From contig JAIYDW010000043.1 in assembly GCA_027487315.1 (NCBI GenBank), positions 1 to 43,704 of the forward strand: a stretch of DNA of 43,704 nucleotides. The letters run 5' to 3'. The first letter of the stretch is position 1. Every line of letters begins with the position of its first letter. This stretch comes from Verrucomicrobiaceae bacterium. GTDB taxonomy: Bacteria > Verrucomicrobiota > Verrucomicrobiia > Verrucomicrobiales > Verrucomicrobiaceae. Shown here in pieces: positions 34,006 to 41,847 of this stretch. Position numbers and translations under genes: made by a program. The notes below the pieces were generated by a model. It was given only the letters and a program-made list of their open reading frames with translations. It was not told where the DNA came from and made no database searches.

Positions 34006-34221
34006 TTAGTGATCCTTCTTCGCACCCTCAGCAGGCTTCTCCCCGTGCCCCGCATCCTTCGCATGTGAATCCTTCGCATGCTCATCTTTGCCATGCGCCT
34101 CCCCATGATGCTGACCATGCCCGTGCAGCACCCGCGTCTCCTCCCATGAATGGCTGTCGCAAGAAACGCCAGTAACAAGAATCACAGCAAGGGCAGTCAA
34201 AGCAGTCAGACGAAGAATCAT
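34006..34221 (-). CDS. Small His-rich lipoprotein
   Basis: A 71-residue protein from the ATG at 34221, giving a signal peptide with lipobox TGVSC. A GTG at 34251 would add ten residues. The mature part is dominated by His, Lys, Asp and Glu (HGHGQHHGEAHGKDEHAKD), with KDSHAKD-like repeats. It probably binds divalent metals such as zinc, nickel or copper in the envelope. It is convergent with the zinc-ribbon gene, 15 bp apart, and no metal transporter is adjacent. Small size and composition limit certainty. Confidence 0.6.
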   Translation of the reverse strand: MILRLTALTALAVILVTGVSCDSHSWEETRVLHGHGQHHGEAHGKDEHAKDSHAKDAGHGEKPAEGAKKDH

Positions 34222-34321
34222 AACAAAAAAGAAGAGTGTGAAATTAGCCACGCATTCGCCTCAAGCAATCACCAATTTCGACTCTTGCTTGAGCCCGCTT
34301 CACCCCCCGCTATGCTCCCCC

Positions 34322-35755
34322 ATGCCTCCCCGCGCCCCGGAATACGACGCCATCGTCATCGGCTCTGGCCCGAATGGTCTCTCCGCCGCCGCTTACCTCG
34401 CCCGCAGCGGCTGGAAAGTCCTCGTCGCCGAAGCCGGCCCCACCCCCGGCGGCGGCGCCCGCACCCAGGAACTCACCCTCCCAGGCTTCCATCACGACAT
34501 CTGCTCCGCCATCCACCCCACCGGCCTCGCCTCCCCCGTGTTTGAAGATCTCAACCTCGCCGCCCACGGCCTCGAATGGATCCACCCTGACATCCCCCTC
34601 GCCCATCCGCTCGACCACGGCCGCGCCGCTGTCCTCCACCGATCCCTCGATCACACCGCCGAATCCCTCGGCATCGATCGCACCGCCTACCACCTCCTCT
34701 TCGATTCACTCGTCCAAAACGCCCCCTCCCTCTACCAAGACGTATTCTCACCCTTGCAGTTCCCCTCCCACCCCCTCCAAATGGCCGCCTTCGGCCTACG
34801 CTCCCTCCCCCCCGCCAGCCTGCTCGCCCGCCTTGCCTTCCGCACCCCCGAAGCCCGCGCCCTCCTCGCCGGCAACGCCGCCCACAGCGTCCTCCCCCTC
34901 GAAGCCCCCCTCACCTCCGCCATCGCCCTCATGCTGCAATTCAGCGCCCACGCGGTCGGCTGGCCCGTCGCTAAAGGCGGCTCCCAATCCATCACCACCG
35001 CCCTCACCCACCTCCTCGAACACCACGGCGGCGAACTCATCACCGACTGGCGCATCCGCTCCCTCGCCGACCTCCCCCCCAGCCGCGCCGTCCTCTTCGA
35101 CACCGCCCCCAAACACCTCTCCGAAATCGCCGGCCACGCCCTTCCCGCCTCCTACCGCCGCCGCCTCGAACGCTACCGCCACGGCCCCGGCGTCTTCAAA
35201 ATCGACTACGCCCTCTCCGAACCCGTCCCCTGGACCCATCCCGATTGCCGAAAAGCCGGCACCGTCCATGTCGGCGGCACCCTCGAAGAAATCAGCCGCT
35301 CCGAAAACGACGCCTGCGAAGGCCGCCACAGCGACCACCCCTTCGTCCTCACCGCCCAGCAATCCCTGTGCGACCCCTCCCGCGCCCCCGCCGGCCAGCA
35401 CACCCTCTGGGCCTACTGCCACGTCCCACACGGCAGCACCACCGACATGCGCCCCCGCATCGAAGCCCAAATCGAACGCTTCGCCCCCGGCTTCCGCGAC
35501 ACCATCCTCGCCGCCCACACCCATCACAGCCTCCAAATGCAGGCCCACAACCCCAACTACATCGGCGGCGATGTCGTCGGCGGCATGACCGACTGGCGCC
35601 AACTCCTCACCCGCCCTGTCGCACGCCTCAACCCCTACGCCACCCCCAACCCCCGCCTCTTCCTCTGCTCCGCTTCCACCCCCCCCGCCGGCGGCGTCCA
35701 CGGCATGTGCGGCTACCACGCCGCCCGCGCTGCCCTCCAAAGACACGCAAAATGA
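34322..35755 (+). CDS. CrtI-like FAD-dependent oxidoreductase
   Basis: A 477-residue protein from the ATG at 34322, eight residues before the FAD-binding strand. GSGPNGLSAAAYLARSG (14-30) is the dinucleotide-binding loop, followed by the AEAGPTPGGGARTQE segment of phytoene-desaturase-like enzymes. The closing motif SASTPPAGGVHGMCGYHAA is the C-terminal FAD contact typical of the group. Many such proteins are annotated as phytoene desaturase-like although they are not in carotenoid loci; no other carotenoid gene is here, so the substrate is unknown. The stop overlaps an unlikely start of the next gene. Confidence 0.88.
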   Translation: MPPRAPEYDAIVIGSGPNGLSAAAYLARSGWKVLVAEAGPTPGGGARTQELTLPGFHHDICSAIHPTGLASPVFEDLNLAAHGLEWIHPDIPLAHPLDHGRAAVLHRSLDHTAESLGIDRTAYHLLFDSLVQNAPSLYQDVFSPLQFPSHPLQMAAFGLRSLPPASLLARLAFRTPEARALLAGNAAHSVLPLEAPLTSAIALMLQFSAHAVGWPVAKGGSQSITTALTHLLEHHGGELITDWRIRSLADLPPSRAVLFDTAPKHLSEIAGHALPASYRRRLERYRHGPGVFKIDYALSEPVPWTHPDCRKAGTVHVGGTLEEISRSENDACEGRHSDHPFVLTAQQSLCDPSRAPAGQHTLWAYCHVPHGSTTDMRPRIEAQIERFAPGFRDTILAAHTHHSLQMQAHNPNYIGGDVVGGMTDWRQLLTRPVARLNPYATPNPRLFLCSASTPPAGGVHGMCGYHAARAALQRHAK

Positions 35756-35823
35756 ACGCTTCGCACCGTTCTACCCTCAAACCCTATCGACAAGCCTCCC
35801 CTTTCCGCTTAACCTCCACCTCA

Positions 35824-36564
35824 ATGACCGCCGTCATCCGCCCTCTCCTTCTGCTCTTGCTCGTCCTCGCAGGCCTGCACCTCCTCCCTGCCGCACACGC
35901 TCAAGTCGTCGTCTACCGCCTCGAATTCAAACACCAGGACGGCTTCAACGTCGACTACTACACCGGCGGCTACCTCGCCGCTCCCCTCCTCGGCGGCACC
36001 GGCAACTTCATCCTCACCGCCATCGAAAACGGTCGCCGCGTCCTCGATGCCTCCCCCGGCTCCGGCACCTACTTCCTCGCCCGCAGCGGCGACAAACGCT
36101 ACAACGTCGTCTCCGCCACCATCGGCAACGGCGCCGACAGCACCGCCAACGGCAGCTACGTCGCCTTCGGCGAAGCCAAACGCACCGTCAACATCGTCAC
36201 CCCCACTGGCACCTACAAAATCAAACTCGCCACCGTCCTCAAAGGCGAATCCATCGCTGCCGATGACGAAAACGGCGAGGTCAAATTCAACGGCACCGTC
36301 GGCACCGCCGACTTCTCAGACCTCACCCTCTACTTCGAAGAAGGCCTCACCGAGGAATACAACAACGACGGCTTCTCCCTCGAAGAAACCGCCACCCGCC
36401 TCACCCGCCTCCTCCGCTGGCGCGGCTTCGCCAACCCCGACGCCACCGACGAAGACCCCGATACCGGAACAGGCACTGGGACGGGCACCGGAACTGGAAC
36501 CGGCACGGGAACTGGCACCAGAACCGGCACCGGCTCCAACACAACCACCTCGGCCAACCCGTAA
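35824..36564 (+). CDS. Secreted hypothetical protein with Thr-Gly repeat tail
   Basis: A 246-residue protein; the start at 35824 gives a strong signal peptide (to AHA-Q, ~residue 27). An ATG at 35752 overlapping the upstream stop would add 24 residues in front of it. The mature part (~28-200) is beta-rich (VVVYRLEFKHQDGFNVDYYTGGYLAAP in pieces) with no recognised family. The C-terminus is about twelve Thr-Gly units after DEDPD, ending SNTTTSANP. The tail may be a flexible linker or glycosylation site. Rex follows 70 bp downstream. Confidence 0.7.
   Translation: MTAVIRPLLLLLLVLAGLHLLPAAHAQVVVYRLEFKHQDGFNVDYYTGGYLAAPLLGGTGNFILTAIENGRRVLDASPGSGTYFLARSGDKRYNVVSATIGNGADSTANGSYVAFGEAKRTVNIVTPTGTYKIKLATVLKGESIAADDENGEVKFNGTVGTADFSDLTLYFEEGLTEEYNNDGFSLEETATRLTRLLRWRGFANPDATDEDPDTGTGTGTGTGTGTGTGTGTRTGTGSNTTTSANP
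36463..36534 (+). repeat. Thr-Gly codon repeat within a gene
   Basis: Twenty-four codons alternate Thr and Gly, with one Arg (AGA) replacing a Gly. Synonymous codons are mixed (ACC, ACA, ACT, ACG; GGA, GGC, GGG), so the repeat is conserved at protein level and is not a fresh slippage tract. Confidence 0.85.
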
Positions 36565-36600
36565 CCGTTCAACAGCGAAATCTCCTAAGGCCTTCTGCGG

Positions 36601-36633
36601 TTGACAACCCGCCACGCAATGTGATTTTTCACA
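36601..36633 (+). promoter_or_regulatory. Candidate rex promoter and Rex-like operator
   Basis: A perfect -35 TTGACA at 36601-36606 is followed by a dyad TGTGA (36620-36624) / TCACA (36629-36633) separated by four T. These half-sites match Rex sites, but the canonical spacing is six bases. The dyad lies where the -10 should be, just before the rex ATG, so autorepression is plausible. Confidence 0.45.
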
Positions 36634-36634
36634 A

Positions 36635-37252
36635 ATGCCACGCATAGACATCCCTCGAAAGTCGATCTACCGGCTCTCCATCTACCAGCGCTGCCTCCAG
36701 CGCCTTAAGGTGAACCGTGTCGACACCGTCTCCTCCGAAGCCCTCGCCAAGGCCGCCGGCGTCAAATCCACCCAACTCCGCAAAGACCTCACCTACTTCG
36801 GTCAGTTCGGCACCCGCGGCCTCGGCTACAACGTCGACAGCCTCTCCACCACCATCGGCGAAGTCCTCGGCCACAATCGCCTCCAACCCGTCGTCCTCGT
36901 CGGCGTCGGTAACCTCGGCTCCGCCCTCCTCCGCTACGGCGGCTTCCGCAAAGAAGGCTTCGAAGTCGTCGCCGCCTTCGACATCGCTCCCAAACCCAGC
37001 GGCCGCGATCTCACCATCCCCATCTTCGCCCTCTCCACCATGGACAGCTTCATCAAGGAGCACCAGGTCAAGATGGCCATCCTCACCGTCCCCGCCACCA
37101 GCGCCCAAGAAGTCGCCAACGCCCTCATCAAAGCCGGCGTCCAAGCCATCCTCAACTTCTCCCCCACCGTCCTCGACGTCCCCGAAGACGTCGTCGTCAA
37201 CAGCGTCGACCTCGCCGTCGAACTCGAAAACCTCAGCTACTTCATCCGCTGA
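36635..37252 (+). CDS. rex: Redox-sensing transcriptional repressor Rex
   Basis: A 205-residue Rex repressor. The N-terminal winged helix contains the family signature (SSEALAKAAGVKSTQLRKDL, then YFGQFGTRGLGYNV). The Rossmann domain has GVGNLGSALL (90-99) for NAD(H), and the C-terminal swapped helix is present (VDLAVELENLSYFI). Rex binds DNA when NADH/NAD is low and releases it when NADH rises, controlling respiration and fermentation genes. No such target gene is next to it except its own promoter, where a Rex-like dyad is found. Length and motifs are complete. Confidence 0.96.
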   Translation: MPRIDIPRKSIYRLSIYQRCLQRLKVNRVDTVSSEALAKAAGVKSTQLRKDLTYFGQFGTRGLGYNVDSLSTTIGEVLGHNRLQPVVLVGVGNLGSALLRYGGFRKEGFEVVAAFDIAPKPSGRDLTIPIFALSTMDSFIKEHQVKMAILTVPATSAQEVANALIKAGVQAILNFSPTVLDVPEDVVVNSVDLAVELENLSYFIR

Positions 37253-37274
37253 TGCCCCCTCGTCCCCCTCCCCT

Positions 37275-37312
37275 TTGACTTCCCTTCGAGTATGCCCATA
37301 TTAATGGCCATA
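37275..37312 (+). promoter_or_regulatory. Candidate vapBC promoter and operator
   Basis: TTGACT (37275-37280) and TATTAA (37299-37304) are 18 bases apart. An imperfect dyad TATGCCCAT (37291-37299) / ATGGCCATA (37304-37312) covers the -10 element, as expected for antitoxin autoregulation. The predicted transcript start falls at or next to the ATG, implying a leaderless or nearly leaderless mRNA. Confidence 0.5.
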
Positions 37313-37581
37313 TGAAAACCACCATCGAAATCGACGAGGTCAAACTCGACCGGATCATGAAAATGACCGGCATCAGCACCATGAAAGAAGCCGTCGACTG
37401 GTCCCTCAACGAGGCCCTCCGGATCGCCACTATCAACCATGTCCTCGAAGACCCTTGGACACCCGAGGAAGCCAGAAACGCCGTCGACCCCGCCTACGAC
37501 ATCATCGCCATCCGCAATCATGCCACCCCCATCACCTATCCCAATGGCCGAAGCGGTCGGAAGCCCCGGTCCAAAAAATAG
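37312..37581 (+). CDS. vapB: VapB-type antitoxin
   Basis: An 89-residue protein. The N-terminus MKTTIEIDEVKLDRIMKMTG and the following KEAVDWSLNEALR form a ribbon-helix-helix DNA-binding unit like that of VapB antitoxins of the DUF2191 type. The C-terminal part, rich in charged and Pro residues, should wrap the toxin and block its active site. The toxin gene starts 6 bp downstream. The dyad over the promoter is the likely binding site. Assignment rests on fold pattern and neighbourhood, which are both typical. Confidence 0.85.
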   Translation: MKTTIEIDEVKLDRIMKMTGISTMKEAVDWSLNEALRIATINHVLEDPWTPEEARNAVDPAYDIIAIRNHATPITYPNGRSGRKPRSKK

Positions 37582-37587
37582 CCTCCG

Positions 37588-37986
37588 ATGAAGGATTCCC
37601 CCTACCTCATCGACTCAGCCGCCTACATCGACCTGATGCGCGCCGGCCAAGACCCCCGCCAAGTCCTCGCCCCCCTCCTCCGCGCCGGACGCCTCTACAA
37701 CTGCGGCATCGTCCGCGCTGAAGTCCTGCGCGGCATCAAAATCGAGAAAAACTACCGCCAAATGGAGCAGTTCTTCGACATCATCCCCGAAGTCCCCTCC
37801 GATCCCCGCCTCTGGCGCGATGTCAGCCAGCTCGGCTGGACCCTCGGCCGCCAAGGCAAATGGCCCCCCGTCACCGACCTCGCCATCGCCGCAGCCGCCT
37901 TCCGCATCAACGCCACCCTCATCTCCCCCCACGCCCACTTCCAAGACATTCCCGATCTCTCCTTAGCCAAAGCTCTCCCCAAGTAG
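37588..37986 (+). CDS. vapC: VapC-type PIN-domain ribonuclease toxin
   Basis: A 132-residue PIN-domain protein with the expected acidic residues: Asp9 (YLIDSAAYID), Glu45 (RAEVLRGI), Asp97 (VTDLAIAAAA) and a fourth at Asp120 (HFQDIP). VapC toxins cleave tRNA or rRNA in the cytosol when free of antitoxin. Its ATG lies 6 bp after the antitoxin stop, so the pair is co-transcribed. All active-site residues are present, so it is probably functional. Confidence 0.9.
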   Translation: MKDSPYLIDSAAYIDLMRAGQDPRQVLAPLLRAGRLYNCGIVRAEVLRGIKIEKNYRQMEQFFDIIPEVPSDPRLWRDVSQLGWTLGRQGKWPPVTDLAIAAAAFRINATLISPHAHFQDIPDLSLAKALPK

Positions 37987-38055
37987 CACCAAAGTAGCCG
38001 TCACCCCACTCTCCCTCAGCCGACCGAAGCAATACCGACTGCCAGCAGGCCCTGT

Positions 38056-38096
38056 CAATCCGCAATCCGCAATCCGCAATCCGCAATCCGCAATCC
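38056..38096. repeat. 7-bp tandem repeat
   Basis: Five perfect copies of CAATCCG followed by CAATCC, in the gap between the toxin gene and the convergent hydrolase gene. Heptamer repeats like this vary in copy number between strains in some bacteria. No function is evident. Confidence 0.9.
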
Positions 38097-38109
38097 AAAT
38101 TCCCCAATC

Positions 38110-40089
38110 CTACTCCACCCCCCACCCCTCCCCAAAAAACCCCGCCGCCACCACACGCCCCGCCCGCTCCGCATCCGCCGGCACCGTCACATCCAACACC
38201 GCCCAATCCGGCAACTTCGGATTCTGCAGCGAGTTCGTTTTATCGTGCGCCTCCCGAAACGTCAGGCCCGAATTAAGAATCACCGTCCCCCGCGGCTCCA
38301 ACGGATTCGGCCGCACCATCACCGGCACATGGGTCGCCCCATCGACCTCAACCGTGCCCAACCTCAGCACCTTCTCGTCCCACCTCAACGGCAACCCCTT
38401 CGTGCTCCCCGCCGCCAGCACCTTGGCCACCAACGCGTTCGACTTCGCATCCCCCCACAGCACCAGCGTGTGCTTCACCATGTCCTCCGCTGTCACCTCC
38501 GCCGCTTTCTTCGCCCGCACATCCCCCCGCATCAGCCCCCGCCAGCGCTTGATGAAATGCTGCGACTCCTGCGCAACCCATTTCGTCACCGCCGCTGACC
38601 CCGATTCCCCCTCCGGCAGCACCACCACAAACGACCGCTTCAACGGCTCCTCGATCGGCCCACTCTGCCCCTCCCGCTTCCTCTTCGTCACATCCAACTG
38701 CTCCACCTTCCACTTCCCCGCATCCCCCTTCACAAAAGCCCTTTCCTCAGGCCCAAACACCGCCCCATCCACCACCACCCCGCTCACCTTAAAACTCGGA
38801 CTCACCTCAAACGCCCGCACATTCTTCGTCACCACCCGCAGCATCCCCTTCTCCCCCAGCTCCGCCTCGATCCGCGTGTCCTCCCACGCCTTCTCCTGCG
38901 AAAGCAGCTTCACCCAAAACATCGTCCCATACCCCAGCGTCCGCGTCTGAAGCACCACCTTCTTCGGCATCGGATCCCGCCCCTTCGCCACCGCCGCCTC
39001 GATCTCCGCCTGCACCACCTGGATCACCTCCGGGTGATACTTGTGCCCCATGCCCGGCCCAATGTGATGCGTCATCTTGAACCCCTCCCCCGCCAGCACC
39101 TCCTCCATATACGCCGCCGCATCCCGCTGCGAATCCTGCTCCCCGCTATAAACCACCAGCGGCACATTGAAAAAATTCCGCGCATACCCCGGCACATCAT
39201 ACACTCCCCAAAGCGTCTGCTCGTAAACCGGCGGCATCTTCTCCGGCGTCAGCTTCTGATACCGCTTCACATCCACAAACCCAGCCCCCGGATGCACACA
39301 CGCCCACTGGTCCGCAAAATGCGCCCCCAGATGCCACGACCCCGCCCCACCCATGCTGAACCCCGCCAGCGCAATCCGATTCCCATCCACATTGAACCTC
39401 GCCACAGCATCATCCCGCGCCTCAAACACATCCGTCTCCCCCGCACTCTTCCACCCATTGCAGTAGCGACCAAAAGGATGAATCACAATCGTCCCCTTCG
39501 GTTGAAACTGCCCCGGCTTCGTCGCCCCCAGTTTCCCCGCGATGAAAGGCAAATCCGTCGCCGTATCCCCCCGCCCGTGCAGCCAAATCCACATCGGCAC
39601 CGCCTTCTCCCCCGCCCCCCACTTCAGCCCCTCAGGCACCTCCACCGCATACGGCTGCGCTGATCCATCGATCTCCGAATAAAACCCCAGCACCTTCCAC
39701 CCCGCCCCCTTCATCCACGGCACCTCACCCTGCTTCAGCGCCTCCATCCGCACCTCCGCCTCATCCAGTAACCGCATCGCCTTTTTCACCCCATCCGCCG
39801 CCTTCTTGTCATACCACTCACCAAACTCCAAAGCGTACCGCACCGCCTTCAGAAAGATCTCCACATCCGCCGCCCGCTCATGCCCGCGCACCGCCCCAAA
39901 CGCCTCCTCCAACGCCCCCAACCGCCGCGCAATCCCCGCCTCCTCCTCCACCGACAAAGCCCCCACAGGCTTCGGCGGCAGCGACCCCAAAAACGAAGCC
40001 GTCGCCCCATCCGCCCGCAACTGCCCCCAGACCTCAGTCTGACTCAGACAAACCCCGCACAAAACCCAGGCACAAAAGAAAAATCTCAT
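38110..40089 (-). CDS. Secreted alpha/beta hydrolase, prolyl-oligopeptidase/esterase type
   Basis: A 659-residue protein from the ATG at 40089, which gives a signal peptide (MRFFFCAWVLCGVCLSQT). A helical domain (~45-125) precedes the alpha/beta-hydrolase domain: MWIWLHGRGD (oxyanion region), GFSMGGAGSW with nucleophile Ser245, SGEQDSQRD as candidate Asp and GPGMGHKYHPE as candidate His. The C-terminal ~200 residues, with strand pairs such as VTVPADAERAG, form an extra domain often seen in planctomycete/verrucomicrobial secreted esterases. Substrate unknown. It follows LpxD by 29 bp on the same strand. Confidence 0.82.
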   Translation of the reverse strand: MRFFFCAWVLCGVCLSQTEVWGQLRADGATASFLGSLPPKPVGALSVEEEAGIARRLGALEEAFGAVRGHERAADVEIFLKAVRYALEFGEWYDKKAADGVKKAMRLLDEAEVRMEALKQGEVPWMKGAGWKVLGFYSEIDGSAQPYAVEVPEGLKWGAGEKAVPMWIWLHGRGDTATDLPFIAGKLGATKPGQFQPKGTIVIHPFGRYCNGWKSAGETDVFEARDDAVARFNVDGNRIALAGFSMGGAGSWHLGAHFADQWACVHPGAGFVDVKRYQKLTPEKMPPVYEQTLWGVYDVPGYARNFFNVPLVVYSGEQDSQRDAAAYMEEVLAGEGFKMTHHIGPGMGHKYHPEVIQVVQAEIEAAVAKGRDPMPKKVVLQTRTLGYGTMFWVKLLSQEKAWEDTRIEAELGEKGMLRVVTKNVRAFEVSPSFKVSGVVVDGAVFGPEERAFVKGDAGKWKVEQLDVTKRKREGQSGPIEEPLKRSFVVVLPEGESGSAAVTKWVAQESQHFIKRWRGLMRGDVRAKKAAEVTAEDMVKHTLVLWGDAKSNALVAKVLAAGSTKGLPLRWDEKVLRLGTVEVDGATHVPVMVRPNPLEPRGTVILNSGLTFREAHDKTNSLQNPKLPDWAVLDVTVPADAERAGRVVAAGFFGEGWGVE

Positions 40090-40118
40090 CCCTTCCAAAC
40101 GCACGCCGACCACCCCAA

Positions 40119-41159
40119 CTATCCCTCCGAAACCTCCGGCTCCTTGCCTTCCAGAGCCTTCACTCGCGCATTCAGTTTCGGCAATCGATTGATCCCCGCC
40201 AATCGACGCTTCTCCTCCCCCGCCGGCAGCGCCGGATACCCCAAATACATCGCTCGCCCCGCCGGAATATCCTTCGTCACCCCGCTTCGCCCGCCCAGCG
40301 TAACGCCCGATCCCACCGTCACGTGCCCGGCAATCCCCCCCTGCGCCGCCATCACCACATAGTCCCCCAGCCGCGCGCTCCCCGCAATCGCACAGCACGC
40401 CACAATGATGCAGTGCTTCCCGATCACCACGTTGTGCCCGATTTGCACCAAATTATCAATCTTCGTCCCCTCCCCAATCCACGTCCGCCCAAACCGCGCC
40501 CGATCCACCGTCGTCCCCGCCCCGATCTCCACATCATTGTCAATCTGCACCAGCCCCGCCTGCCTTACCTTCCGGTGCCGCCCATCCTTGAACTCATACC
40601 CAAACCCATCCGCCCCGATCACCACCCCCGAGTGCAAAATCACCCGTTCCCCGATCAAGCACCCCTCATGCACCGTCGCATTCGCAAACAACTTTGACCC
40701 CTTCCCAATCACCGCCCCACGCCCCACAAACGCCCCCGCCCCGATCTCCACCCCTTCACCCAACTCCGCCCCCGCCGCCACCACCGCATTCGGACCCACA
40801 CTCACCGTCGCCGCGTCAAACACCACACTCTCATCGATCACTGCCGACGGATGCACCCCAATGTTAAACGGCGCCGCATGGAACCCAAACCGATCCACCA
40901 CCCGCTCAAACGAATCCGACGGCTTGTCCACCTGGATGCAAACCACCCCCTCCGGAAACTCCTCCAACTCCGGCGGCACCAGCACCGCGCTTGCCAGTGT
41001 CTCCTTCAACTGCTCGCGATACCGCAGATCATAGAAAAAACTCAAATCCCCGGGCAGCGCCTCCTTCAACGACGCAAAACCCGTGACGTAAGCATCGCCC
41101 TTTCCGGCAACCACTTCGCCACCCAAAAACACCGCCAGTTCGTCAGATGAAATTCGCAT
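40119..41159 (-). CDS. lpxD: UDP-3-O-acylglucosamine N-acyltransferase LpxD
   Basis: A 346-residue LpxD. The N-terminal uridine-binding domain (SFFYDLRYREQL) is followed by a left-handed beta-helix of hexapeptide repeats (for example IGVHPSAVIDESVVF) and the C-terminal helix. His242 in VQIGHNVVIG corresponds to the catalytic His239 of E. coli. GADGFGYEF is also conserved. It adds the second hydroxyacyl chain in lipid A synthesis, so the organism has a lipopolysaccharide-type outer membrane. A G-rich stretch (GGGGG) precedes the start. No other lpx gene is next to it. Confidence 0.95.
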   Translation of the reverse strand: MRISSDELAVFLGGEVVAGKGDAYVTGFASLKEALPGDLSFFYDLRYREQLKETLASAVLVPPELEEFPEGVVCIQVDKPSDSFERVVDRFGFHAAPFNIGVHPSAVIDESVVFDAATVSVGPNAVVAAGAELGEGVEIGAGAFVGRGAVIGKGSKLFANATVHEGCLIGERVILHSGVVIGADGFGYEFKDGRHRKVRQAGLVQIDNDVEIGAGTTVDRARFGRTWIGEGTKIDNLVQIGHNVVIGKHCIIVACCAIAGSARLGDYVVMAAQGGIAGHVTVGSGVTLGGRSGVTKDIPAGRAMYLGYPALPAGEEKRRLAGINRLPKLNARVKALEGKEPEVSEG

Positions 41160-41212
41160 TGAGCCCCCAACCTGTCACACCCCGCCAAAATTCGCCAGCC
41201 CAACTTTCCACT

Positions 41213-41563
41213 TCAAAGCTCCACGCCCGCCACTTTCAAAAGTCGCATCGTCAGCGCATACAAAACCACCGTCACCAAAATCCCCACCCCAAAACCTGGC
41301 CAAAACCCGCCCAATTTCTTGATCAACCACGGCATCGCTAAAAACATCGGCAGCGTTGGCAGCACAAACCAAAACGTCCCAAACGCATGCCGCCCAATCA
41401 AAGCCGAATCCTTCGTCTCCGCATACAGCCACACAAACGCCAGCAGCGACGTCAACGGCAGCGAATGAATGATGCTCGCCGCCGCATTGTTCCGCTTCGC
41501 CACCTCCGTCACCACCACAATGACCCCCGCATTCAAAAACAACTTCAACAAATAGTACATCAT
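41213..41563 (-). CDS. DUF3147 family membrane protein
   Basis: A 116-residue protein with four predicted membrane segments: MMYYLLKLFLNAGVIVVV, SLPLTSLLAFVWLYAE, GTFWFVLPTLPMFLAMPWL and GILVTVVLYALTM. The pattern, including EVAKRNNAAASIIHSLPL after the first segment, fits DUF3147. Function unknown. The start at 41563 has GGTGGTGAG just upstream, one of the few Shine-Dalgarno-like sequences here. LpxD follows 53 bp downstream on the same strand. Confidence 0.82.
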   Translation of the reverse strand: MMYYLLKLFLNAGVIVVVTEVAKRNNAAASIIHSLPLTSLLAFVWLYAETKDSALIGRHAFGTFWFVLPTLPMFLAMPWLIKKLGGFWPGFGVGILVTVVLYALTMRLLKVAGVEL

Positions 41564-41847
41564 CTCACCACCATAACGCCACACCCACCACCCTGTTTCA
41601 TCCAAACCCCAAACCCTGGACGCCCTCCTCCCAGCTTGACCACTCACGCCATGATAAGCCGCCGCACCCTTCCCACTCTCATCGCCATCCTCCCGCTCGC
41701 CAACTCCCCGAGCCCCGCCGACACCCACTGGAAGATCGCCGACGCCCGCTACGAAGACAGCACCACCCACCTAAAACGCCTCCAAAAACCGACCCCCCAA
41801 CCCTCATCCTCACCCCCCAGCCCACTCCCCACTAATCCCTCGCCCCC

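Noticed and set aside
34322-35755. Phytoene desaturase in a carotenoid cluster
   Set aside because: The fold is right, but no other carotenoid gene is nearby, so only a CrtI-like oxidoreductase is claimed.
36620-36633. CRP-type site upstream of rex
   Set aside because: Half-sites match, but CRP also needs six bases between them; the location before rex favours a Rex-related reading, kept as tentative.
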